A stretch of DNA of 64,000 nucleotides from Crossaster papposus (Eukaryota; Echinodermata; Asteroidea; Velatida; Solasteridae): assembly GCA_037893245.1 (NCBI GenBank), contig JBAIAA010000008.1, positions 4,608,001 to 4,672,000 of the forward strand, in the 5' to 3' direction. This document shows positions 1 to 7,380 of the stretch, piece by piece. The notes under the pieces are model-generated. The model was not told the DNA's origin. It saw nothing but the letters and a program-made list of their open reading frames with translations, and ran no database searches. The first letter of the stretch is position 1; each line of letters opens with the position of its first letter. The position numbers and the translations under genes are program-made.

Positions 1-19
1 TTTTGAAAATGCTATGCGG
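1..19 (+). mobile_element. Terminal 19 bp of an IS91-family element
   Basis: These 19 bases are identical to the last 19 bases of the complete IS91-type element at 45283-46788, so the window opens at the right end of a second copy. The next four bases are CGAG, comparable to the CAAG that abuts the complete copy. Known IS91 elements insert beside GAAC or CAAG tetramers, so the flank fits the family. Confidence 0.75.
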
Positions 20-204
20 CGAGCTTGTTCTGGCTGAACGTCTCGTTCCTGATCAATGATTCTGCTCTCAGCAGCCTGGATAATATTCTCGCCTTTCTCC
101 ATTTGGCTTCGGCGTTGTTCAAGCTGTTGATTTATTTCTGAATCAGTGAAGCTGATATTTAATTTTTCCCGTGCAGCCACGTCAATGATCTGCTTTTTAA
201 TACC
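20..204 (-). pseudogene. Fragment of an unidentified charged reading frame
   Basis: On the minus strand this stretch is open throughout and encodes a hydrophilic, Gln/Glu/Arg-rich, probably alpha-helical peptide containing REKLNISFTDSEINQQLEQR. It has no start or stop of its own: it runs into the IS91 end at position 19 on one side and into IS66 sequence at about 205 on the other. It may be a piece of a host gene cut by both elements. I do not recognise the family, and the exact border with IS66 is uncertain because the frame stays open a little beyond it. Confidence 0.35.
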
Positions 205-528
205 GGTGAAGCCGTCAGCTATAAGCTGAAGATTGAGCCTGCTAAAGCCTCGGTGATTGAACTGCGTCGGCAAAAGTACGGTTGTCTCTGTGAGGACGGC
301 ATCAAAATCGCCCCTCTGCCAGCATCCCCCATACCCAAAAACATCGCAACGCCTGAGCTGTTAGCTTGGGTGATTACCAGCAAATACTGTGATGCCCTGC
401 CACTGTACCGTCAGGGCTTCATTCTGAACCGTATGGGGGTCGATATCAGTCGAGCGACACTGGCTGACTGGATGATCAAATGCTCTGACCTACTGGAATG
501 CCTCTATGACGCCCTGAAAAAGCACTTA
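205..528 (+). pseudogene. tnpC: IS66-family transposase (TnpC), 5'-truncated first piece
   Basis: The plus frame encodes an IS66 TnpC core: a zinc-binding-type segment (KYGCLCEDGIKIAPLP), then PELLAWVITSKYCDALPLYRQ and GVDISRATLADWM, all characteristic of the family. The usual first ~100 residues are missing. The frame is cut at 528 by the ISAzo13 element and resumes at 1829-2492. The TTA on either side of ISAzo13 (526-528 and 1829-1831) is its target duplication, and removing the element restores the reading frame. Non-functional. Confidence 0.8.
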
Positions 529-540
529 GGGAAGCGGCAA

Positions 541-1098
541 TTAAGAAATTACCAGTTTTGGAACGATCATAACGTTCCATTTTTTCAGCTCTGGGTTACG
601 CAGAATATAAGGATTAATTTTTGCTAACCCAGATTTACAGAGCTTTACACCCTTTTCATAGGTTCTATCCAATAGTGCAACAATAGGACTGATGCATCTC
701 CACGTCATGCTTTTTGTCCACTCAATAACCGCTGTTGCTGTATTCAATAAAGCTCCACCCCAGTGATCCTCCAGAAATGCCCAAGACCTTTCAATGGGAT
801 TGTACTTGCTGTGATAAGGAGGGTAGTAAACAAGGTGAATTTTTAACCCTGTTGCCTGAGCAAACATGACCATTCTGAAAAGAAACTGGGTTCTATGGCT
901 GTTGTTTTCTGGGCCGTTGTCCGCGTAGATAACCAGCTCATCTATATGCTGATAGCTTTCTTTAATGCCCGACCACCACTGCTCCAGAGCATCACAGATA
1001 AAGTCACTGGTTTTATAAGAGACCCCGTAAAATACGCTGAGTTGGTCATTGTCCAGATTCAGAATACCAAAAGGAATCATTTTGTCTTTTTTCGCCAT
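541..1098 (-). CDS. ISAzo13-family transposase, C-terminal catalytic frame
   Basis: This frame carries the DDE catalytic core of an ISAzo13 transposase. Visible are VIYADNGPENNSHRTQF, with the second Asp, and HLVYYPPYHSKYNPIERSW, with the Glu in NPIERSW, the family hallmark. The C-terminus ends in the usual KKWNVMIVP block. The frame stays open upstream of 1098 through the stretch containing LSIDCKATVNLGDFSRG, which holds the first Asp, so the true polypeptide probably comes from a -1 frameshift at the A7 run near 1272-1278. Alone the fragment is not a complete enzyme. Confidence 0.75.
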   Translation of the reverse strand: MAKKDKMIPFGILNLDNDQLSVFYGVSYKTSDFICDALEQWWSGIKESYQHIDELVIYADNGPENNSHRTQFLFRMVMFAQATGLKIHLVYYPPYHSKYNPIERSWAFLEDHWGGALLNTATAVIEWTKSMTWRCISPIVALLDRTYEKGVKLCKSGLAKINPYILRNPELKKWNVMIVPKLVIS

Positions 1099-1183
1099 AT
1101 CATGATCCAGCGCCTTGACGGCTGAGGAACCTCTATCTTTTCCACCCCGAGAAAAATCTCCGAGATTGACCGTTGCTTTGCAG

Positions 1184-1763
1184 TCTATGCTGAGTTGTAA
1201 GACATTTTTTCTTTGGTCGGCCTCTGCCCTGACTCTGCGGATATTGGCAAAGATGGCATCGGTTTCCGGAATTTTTTTGCAGGCTTTGTTTTTTCAACCT
1301 TACGCAGCTTGTATCCCAAACGATTCAAGATATTATTGATAGTGCGCACTTGAGGAAGGGAATCGTTATCCCAGTCTTTTTCTTCTATCAATTTCTGCCG
1401 TACACTTTTTGCTGTCACTCGTGTATAGGCAAACGTATTGCGTAGCTGAGGGTCTGCCTGACTTTCCGGTTCTACAAGGCAGCGAATATCCTCTGCCAAT
1501 TGTGGCGAGACATCTTCACTCTTTCGCTTCCCGGATGAAGCATAGTTTCCGTAACAGATCATCCCTGTGCATTTTTCATGCATACCCAGTTCTACGGTAT
1601 GACGACCAAAACCAAACTCAGTTTAAGTGAGACGGGGGCTGCCATAGCAGAGTGTTTCAGCCACCTCAGCCACAAACAACCTGCGATCATGGCCTTTCAG
1701 TTTCTTTGCGGCGAGCTTAAGAAGACTCTTACATTCTGGGGCAACATCAATTGTGGTATTCAT
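1184..1763 (-). pseudogene. ISAzo13-family transposase, N-terminal frame with nonsense codon
   Basis: The frame starts with ATG at 1761-1763, matching the start at 47602 of the second copy, and encodes the N-terminal region of the ISAzo13 transposase. Codon 47 or so is TAA (1623-1625) where the other copy has GAA for Glu, so translation stops early. Downstream the frame reaches an A7 run followed by TTCC (about 1268-1278) and ends soon after. Moving to the -1 frame there joins it to the catalytic part. The same junction exists in copy 2, which suggests programmed frameshifting in the active ancestor. Confidence 0.7.
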
Positions 1764-1828
1764 AGCGGCAAAGGCGAAAGGGAAGCAAGACTCACCATAC
1801 TCCGGTAAACTTCTCTATGCCACTCCCC

Positions 1829-2492
1829 TTAGTGAAGCAACTTGCCTTGCAAGTGGATGAGACCGCTGTACAGGTACTGGGTGAACCAGATTGTAGTCCA
1901 CAGAGCAAATCCTACATGTGACTATACCGCACCACAGCCATGCTCGATAACCCTGTTATTCTCTATGATTACCAGACAGGCCGTGGCCATGAAAACCCTG
2001 AAACGTTTCTGAAAGGCTTTGCTGGCTATCTGCAATGCGACGGCTATTCCGCTTATAAAACCCTCAGCAGCAAAATCGCTGATATTGAACTGGTTGGCTG
2101 TATGGCGCATTTACGCCGGAAGTTCAAAGAAGCCCTGGATGCAATGCCTAAAAATAAGCATCAGCCCAATAAGGTAACCCGTGCAGGCCATATTATTGAG
2201 ATGATCAAAAAGCTGTATGCCATCGAGAAGCGCATCAAAGACAAACCAACTGATGAACGATACCTGATTCGACAAAAAGACAGCAAACCCATTCTCGATG
2301 GACTGAAGGCGTGGCTTGATAAAAACCAGCCTTTGATACTCCCCAAAGGGCTATTGGGCAAAGCCATTACCTACGCCCAAAACCAATGGCCTTATAGCAT
2401 CCGCTATCTGGACGATGGCCTGCTGGATATTGATAACAATGCTGCCGAACGAGCCATCAAGCCCTTCGTTATAGGCCGGAAAAACTGGCTCT
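1829..2492 (+). pseudogene. tnpC: IS66-family transposase (TnpC), second piece
   Basis: This continues the IS66 TnpC interrupted at 528. It includes the catalytic region LQCDGYSAYKTL, the conserved GCMAHLRRKFKEA and the terminal LDIDNNAAERAIKPFVIGRKNWL block with the catalytic Glu. Right after the Trp-Leu codons the similarity stops at CT|GTGTG (2493), where an intron-like sequence begins. The usual final 40-60 residues of TnpC are not found in the window. The gene is broken by ISAzo13 upstream and by the intron-like insertion downstream. Confidence 0.8.
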
Positions 2493-2742
2493 GTGTGTCA
2501 CGTAGGAGAAACTATGAAATAAACGTAAAGTATGCATAGTAAAACCATGCTCTAAGCTGGATGGAGGTATGGCCCTCCGGTCAGGGTTTACAGGAGAACT
2601 GACCAAACGGCCTGATGCTGCTGGGTTCTAAGGAGTTTGGTGGTGAGCGTTTCAGGAAAAGGCGGAGATCTACCGTCACGTGAGGTTCGGGAAGTCGAAC
2701 GAAAGTGAACTGTTCGATGAAGCGTCGAAATCTTTGGTGATA
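2493..2742 (+). mobile_element. Probable 5' fragment of a group II intron
   Basis: The stretch starts with GTGTG, which matches the group II intron 5' consensus GUGYG, and cuts the IS66 transposase directly after a conserved catalytic motif; transposase genes are common hosts of such introns. It contains several short self-complementary stretches (for example GTTCG..CGAAC near 2692-2700) and no significant reading frame. It ends abruptly at the IS-A copy that begins at 2743. No reverse transcriptase or domain V hairpin is present, so the call rests on the 5' end and the context. Confidence 0.4.
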
Positions 2743-3192
2743 TAGAACTTACGCATTGACAGACATCCAAAAAAATTGCTAGATCAGCAAAAAAACAGTG
2801 GATGTCGTCGTGCGTAGAAAAATAACAAAACCAACAACAGCCAAGTGCGACCTCCCGAAGTATACGGGGTTTCTACTCTGTGAACCCAAATCAGCCACCT
2901 GTACCCGTCTTAGCGAATTGAGTGATATATCGCATGACAGTGTTAACCGCTTTCTCCAACGTGAAAACTTTGCTCCTGAAGATCTTTTTCTAGAAGCGTC
3001 AGCAAGGCTTATTCTTGAAGGTGGGACGCTATCGGTTGATGATACGGTGCTGGATAAACCTTATACCCATTACACGGCTTTAGTCGGTCATTACTACTCA
3101 GGAAAGCACCACAAAACCGTCAAGGGTATTAATCTCATCACGCTTTATTACACGGACATCAAAGGCTACAACTTGCCCGTTAATTTCCGTAT
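2743..3192 (+). mobile_element. IS-A copy 1, left 450 bp only
   Basis: This is the left end and first 450 bp of the recurrent IS-A element, including the GTG start of the transposase at 2798. It is cut at CGTAT (3188-3192), where a complete IS-A begins in the opposite orientation. The missing right part, starting with the same CGTAT, is not next to it but at 37780-38451, in opposite orientation. The left flank is TGATA. The reading frame is truncated. Confidence 0.9.
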
Positions 3193-4309
3193 TAGAACTT
3201 ACGCATTGACAGGTCCGGCAAAAAATGGCCTCAACCATTCCTTCCCCTCGGAGAAGCTTTTTATGAAATCCCAGGTAGCTTCTTTGAGGGCGTCTTTCCT
3301 GACGCTATAGACGCTTCTGAGTGACCCTGATACTTTCATCGCCTGAAGACAGGTATAGCCAAAGATAGCCGCAAAAATATGATTCCGGACCTGTCGCTCC
3401 CCTCTCACCTGAAAACGCTCGATGTTGCAGAGTTGCTTTAATGCCCGGTGATACTCTTCGATCGCCCAATGATGTTGGTGCAGCTGATCAAAATCAGATC
3501 GTGGAGATAGATCTGCTCCGACATGAGGAGTGTAAACAACGTAATGGCGCAGCTCGTTTTTGAGTCGCGTCCGGTAGAGTCGTACATGACCAAAGTTACG
3601 TAGCCATACAGTGTTTCCTTCTTCGGGAATCTCCAGGCTCTGCACCTGTTGGTAGTTACCCTTTTGCACAGAGACAGTACGGTTGCTTTTAACAGCGAAC
3701 ATAAAACCCAAACCATTGTTTTTCACAGCTTTGAGGTTTCCAATACTGCTATACCAAGAGTCACCGGTAACACATGCAGGTTCGAGTCCCCATGCCAGTA
3801 CTTCTTTCAGCATATCGACAAAGTAGTCATTTTTAGTTTTGCCATCGGCTGGATTGTAAATACGGAAATTAACGGGCAAGTTGTAGCCTTTGATGTCCGT
3901 GTAATAAAGCGTGATGAGATTAATACCCTTGACGGTTTTGTGGTGCTTTCCTGAGTAGTAATGACCGACTAAAGCCGTGTAATGGGTATAAGGTTTATCC
4001 AGCACCGTATCATCAACCGATAGCGTCCCACCTTCAAGAATAAGCCTTGCTGACGCTTCTAGAAAAAGATCTTCAGGAGCAAAGTTTTCACGTTGGAGAA
4101 AGCGGTTAACACTGTCATGCGATATATCACTCAATTCGCTAAGACGGGTACAGGTGGCTGATTTGGGTTCACAGAGTAGAAACCCCGTATACTTCGGGAG
4201 GTCGCACTTGGCTGTTGTTGGTTTTGTTATTTTTCTACGCACGACGACATCCACTGTTTTTTTGCTGATCTAGCAATTTTTTTGGATGTCTGTCAATGCG
4301 TAAGTTCTA
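3193..4309 (-). mobile_element. IS-A copy 2, complete
   Basis: This complete 1,117-bp IS-A is in minus orientation. Its ends, read inward, are TAGAACTTACGCATTGACAG followed by G at the transposase 3' side and by A at the 5' side, giving a 20-bp inverted repeat. Its flanks differ: CGTAT on the left (inside IS-A copy 1) and GAATA on the right (4310-4314), so it is not in its original context on both sides. Confidence 0.92.
3199..4254 (-). CDS. IS-A transposase (DDE type, 351 aa)
   Basis: This intact transposase of the IS-A element starts at GTG, 46-55 bp inside the left end, and fills nearly the whole element. A DDE triad is likely at VDDT (about residue 79), TGDSWY (about residue 164) and HWAIEEYHRALKQ, followed by a hydrophobic C-terminal helix. 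These patterns resemble the IS4/IS701 superfamily (DDE_5-like). The 5-6 bp target duplication is unlike the 4 bp usual for IS701, so I leave the family open. The same protein, with few changes, recurs at 11506, 38507 and 43556. Confidence 0.85.
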   Translation of the reverse strand: MDVVVRRKITKPTTAKCDLPKYTGFLLCEPKSATCTRLSELSDISHDSVNRFLQRENFAPEDLFLEASARLILEGGTLSVDDTVLDKPYTHYTALVGHYYSGKHHKTVKGINLITLYYTDIKGYNLPVNFRIYNPADGKTKNDYFVDMLKEVLAWGLEPACVTGDSWYSSIGNLKAVKNNGLGFMFAVKSNRTVSVQKGNYQQVQSLEIPEEGNTVWLRNFGHVRLYRTRLKNELRHYVVYTPHVGADLSPRSDFDQLHQHHWAIEEYHRALKQLCNIERFQVRGERQVRNHIFAAIFGYTCLQAMKVSGSLRSVYSVRKDALKEATWDFIKSFSEGKEWLRPFFAGPVNA

Positions 4310-4619
4310 GAATATATGAAAAAAATATGGGGTGAATGTGTTGCTGCTAAGTTGTAGACTTCTCCGTTTGAGCTGATCGTTGCTAATGTTTTAGTGTGTC
4401 ATTAGCGGGTAGTTAGGTAGCTGAGCTAAATAGAGTTTATCTGGATTTCACTGTATTGCAGATAAAAGGATGGTAAAAAATATAAGGTCCAATTTTTTTT
4501 TGATGCGATGTTTTTTTGACGTCGATTTTGTTTTTTTATATTAGAGAAGTGTTTTATTTGAAATTGGTATTCATAGATTCATAGAGATTGTCGATGGTTT
4601 GCTAGCATGAATATATGGG
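4310..4619. other. AT-rich intergenic stretch
   Basis: About 310 bp without a convincing gene. It is AT-rich with several T-runs (about 4491-4501, 4510-4517, 4531-4537) and lies upstream of the coiled-coil reading frame at 4620, so it may hold that gene's promoter. I see no clear sigma-70 promoter or operator. Confidence 0.4.
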
Positions 4620-5154
4620 ATGTTTCTTTTTTCATTTTTTTTGCTTGGAATAGCAAAGGTTCTTAGTGATATGGATAGTCAGTCAGATAGTCGTTCCAAT
4701 GATTTTGATAAGCTGAAACAGCAAAGTAGCAGGCAGAAAGAGTGGCTGTTGGAAAAGTCTTTATTGGCTAATCAGTTGGATGAGAAAGTTAAAAAGCTGG
4801 AAGATGCCCTGAAAGACTGTCATGAAGAATTACACTCATTGGATGAATTGTATAAGACTGAAAAATTGTACTGGAATGAGCAAGAGGTGACGATCAGTGA
4901 AAAATGCCAGAATAATGACTCCATTATTGAGCGGCTAGTACTCCATCCGACACCATTTGATAATCACAGATAACCGATCGGTCAGCTTTTTGTGTAAATG
5001 GTCGACAATGGTTAGCCGTCCTGTTATTTGAGTCAATTTTGAGTGGCAGGACAAAAAAATGGGTTATTTCACGCAAAGTGCCCCATTTCCCAATTTTTCA
5101 TGGGAAAAAGTGCTGCTCTAATAGTCTGGTTTATGTTCTATGGAGGCTCTCAAT

Positions 5155-5805
5155 CTACTCTGTATTATCAAGCTCTGGCATCTTTGGATACAGTCTCTTA
5201 AGTTTTATCCGAGCGTCTTCAGTGGTAAAACGCCACTGTGTAGTCACTTTTCTTGCGTTGCGCTTCTCCTCCCAGGCTTTGACTTCTCTCCGGAGAAGAT
5301 CTTGGGTAGGGATACGCCGATCCAGACATTGGCGACTCAGTATACTCAGCTCAATTTCGGCCATATCCAGCCAACTGCCATGCTTTGGGGTGTAATGAAA
5401 CTCAAGCTTATCAATCATTCTGCGGGCTTCTTCTGGGGAAAAAGCTTTATAAAGTGATGCGGGAGAATGCGTGTTCAAGTTGTCTCCAACCAGTATAACT
5501 TTCTCTGCATCTTTGTGGCGAACATCGACCAGAAACTTGATTTGATGAGCCCAATCAATCGCTGTCCTACGATCAGTCACCTCAACATGCCGCCAACCTG
5601 TCAAGGGTTCAAACATCATGAACAGATTGCTGACGCCATTACGTTCATACTCTGTGTCATAACGCTCCGGTTTTCCAGGCTCAACAGGCATTGGATTAAC
5701 GACTTCTTTAACATGCTGCTTGCTACTTTCATCAAGGCAAACAAGCGGACGCCTTGGATCAAGAGGACGTTTATAGACTTCAAGAATATCCTCCATCGCA
5801 CTCAC
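5155..5805 (-). CDS. IS630 transposase, catalytic (downstream) frame
   Basis: This frame carries the DDE domain of an IS630 transposase: RPLVCLDESSKQ with the first Asp, KVILVGDNLNTH with the second, and HGSWLDMAEIELSIL with the Glu. Upstream of the ATG at 5803-5805 the frame stays open and encodes the expected linker KPWQKKEWCIP. The natural product therefore probably begins in the upstream frame and crosses by a -1 shift on the A8 run at about 5867-5874. The 216-aa frame alone lacks the DNA-binding domain. Confidence 0.8.
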   Translation of the reverse strand: MSAMEDILEVYKRPLDPRRPLVCLDESSKQHVKEVVNPMPVEPGKPERYDTEYERNGVSNLFMMFEPLTGWRHVEVTDRRTAIDWAHQIKFLVDVRHKDAEKVILVGDNLNTHSPASLYKAFSPEEARRMIDKLEFHYTPKHGSWLDMAEIELSILSRQCLDRRIPTQDLLRREVKAWEEKRNARKVTTQWRFTTEDARIKLKRLYPKMPELDNTE

Positions 5806-6305
5806 AAAGTTGGCGCTTTCTTCCGCAGGTATACACCATTCCTTTTTTTGCCAGGGCTTAAGCTCATTTTTTTTAGCCCCTCATGTACTGTGCTTCTGGA
5901 AATCGATTCGACGTATCTGAGCTCAATCATGCGATCTGTCAGTAAGTTTAGCGTCCATCGGCTGGCTCCTTCCGGTGGTGGTGAGCAGGTAAGGGCAATA
6001 AGGTGAGCTTCGGCTTCGCCATCGAGTTTACGTACCCGACCGTGGCTGCTTAGTTTTCCATTGACAGCGACATCAAGCCCTTCTTCAACAAATCGTTGCC
6101 TGAGGCGAGTGATAGTAAGCGGCCTAACATGGAAAGCTTTGGCTACCTGATCATGCTGCAGTGGATCATGGTTTTCATCGATAGCCAGAAGGATATTGGC
6201 TTTACGTTTTTTGTGTTGTGCAACTTTGGGCTTTTCCTGCTTGATAAGCCGTTCAAGTATTGATCGTTCTTCCTCGCTGAGTCGAACATGATATTTGATG
6301 GTCAT
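5802..6305 (-). CDS. IS630 transposase, helix-turn-helix (upstream) frame
   Basis: This is the N-terminal DNA-binding half of the IS630 transposase (167 aa): a helix-turn-helix segment around HDQVAKAFHVRPLTITRLRQRF and a second around SISRSTVHEGLKKM. After an A8 run the frame reads a short out-of-frame tail ending at TGA, overlapping the catalytic frame. The expected protein continues through the -1 frame (LKK-N-ELKPW). Whether this is programmed slippage or a disabling mutation cannot be told from one copy. Confidence 0.78.
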   Translation of the reverse strand: MTIKYHVRLSEEERSILERLIKQEKPKVAQHKKRKANILLAIDENHDPLQHDQVAKAFHVRPLTITRLRQRFVEEGLDVAVNGKLSSHGRVRKLDGEAEAHLIALTCSPPPEGASRWTLNLLTDRMIELRYVESISRSTVHEGLKKMSLSPGKKRNGVYLRKKAPTL

Positions 6306-6431
6306 AATAACTCCGGTGTTATGAACTCGGAGTTATTAGAATAGCCTTCAGTAAACTATCATCTTCTGCCGGACGGAGTACTAGCGTCATCTGTAGACGC
6401 ATCAGAACAGCAAATAAAAGTGTTAAGAAGT

Positions 6432-7380
6432 TAGAACTTACGCATTGACAGACATCCAAAAAAATTGCTAGATCAGCAAAAAAACAGTGGATGTCGTCGT
6501 GCGTAGAAAAATAACAAAACCAACAACAGCCAAGTGCGACCTCCCGAAGTATACGGGGTTTCTACTCTGTGAACCCAAATCAGCCACCTGTACCCGTCTT
6601 AGCGAATTGAGTGATATATCGCATGACAGTGTTAACCGCTTTCTCCAACGTGAAAACTTTGCTCATGAAGATCTTTTTCTAGAAGCGTCAGCAAGGCTTA
6701 TTCTTGAAGGTGGGACGCTATCGGTTGATGATACGGTGCTGGATAAACCTTATACCCATTACACGGCTTTAGTCGGTCATTACTATTCAGGAAAGCACCA
6801 CAAAACCGTCAAGGGTATTAATCTCATCACGCTTTATTACACGGACATCAAAGGCTACAACTTGCCCGTTAAGTTCCGTATTTACAATCCAGCCGATGGC
6901 AAAACTAAAAATGACTACTTTGTCGATATGCTGAAAGAAGTACTGGCATGGGGACTCGAACCTGCATGTGTTACCGGTGACTCTTGGTATAGCAGTATTG
7001 GCAACCTCAAAGCTGTGAAAAACAATGGTTTGGGTTTTATGTTCGCTGTTAAAAGCAACCGTACTGTCTCTGTGCAAAAGGGTAACTACCAACAGGTGCA
7101 GAGCCTGGAGATTCCCGAAGAAGGAAAAACTGTATGGCTACGTAACTTTGGTCATGTACGACTCTACCGGACGCGACTCAAAAACGAGCTGCGCCATTAC
7201 GTTGTTTACACTCCTCATGTCGGAGCAGATCTATCTCCACGATCTGATTTTGATCAGCTGCACCAACATCATTGGGCGATCGAAGAGTATCACCGGGCAT
7301 GAAAGCAACTCTGCAACATCGAGCGTTTTCAGGTGAGAGGGGAGCGACAGGTCCGGAATCATATTTTTGCGGCTATTTTT
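6432..7380 (+). mobile_element. IS-A copy 3, truncated and with a nonsense codon
   Basis: The left end is intact at 6432 (flank GAAGT) and the transposase starts at 6487. The frame stops at TGA (7300-7302), where other copies have TTA for Leu, and the copy is then cut at 7380 by the left end of the unclassified element at 7381. The right end is absent. It is non-functional and lies in the tail of the coiled-coil gene. Confidence 0.9.

Larger units (their letters stand above)
529..1828 (-). mobile_element. ISAzo13-family insertion sequence, copy 1
   Basis: This 1,300-bp element lies in the IS66 transposase gene. Its imperfect inverted ends are GGGAAGCGGCA on the left and GGGGAGTGGCA on the right (read inward), flanked by a 3-bp TTA duplication. 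A second copy lies at 47537-48881 with duplication TAA. The transposase is in two frames on the minus strand: an upstream frame (about 1184-1763) and a downstream frame ending at 541. In this copy the upstream frame also carries a TAA at 1623-1625, where copy 2 has GAA. It is therefore probably inactive. Confidence 0.85.
4938..6381 (-). mobile_element. IS630-family insertion sequence
   Basis: This 1,444-bp element is flanked by TA on both sides (4936-4937, 6382-6383), the classical IS630 target. Its ends are imperfect inverted repeats starting GTACTCC(A/G)TCCG(A/G)CA. It interrupts the coiled-coil gene at 4620. The transposase occupies two overlapping minus-strand frames joined at an A8 run. 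Confidence 0.88.
4620..6431 (+). pseudogene. Small coiled-coil protein with N-terminal membrane segment, interrupted by IS630 and IS-A
   Basis: The intact part (4620-4937) encodes an N-terminal hydrophobic segment (MFLFSFFLLGIAKVL) followed by a charged, Lys/Glu/Leu-rich coiled coil of about 85 residues. At codon CTA (4935-4937) an IS630 element has inserted at a TA. Its other side (6382 onward) continues in the same frame (ASSVDASEQQIKVLR) for 50 bp until the TAG formed by the next IS-A end at 6432. The host gene is thus hit twice and has lost its 3' end. I do not recognise the family; a small envelope-anchored protein is likely. The start codon has only a weak GGG ahead of it. Confidence 0.5.

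Noticed and set aside
4310..4314. GAATA right of IS-A copy 2, matching the GAATA at 37697-37701
   Set aside because: It would pair the JAMM-like gene with 4310 and imply a circular 33-kb segment. The copy at 47222 gives the same pentamer plus in-frame continuation into a plausible catalytic-Glu strand, so I take the 4310 match as chance.
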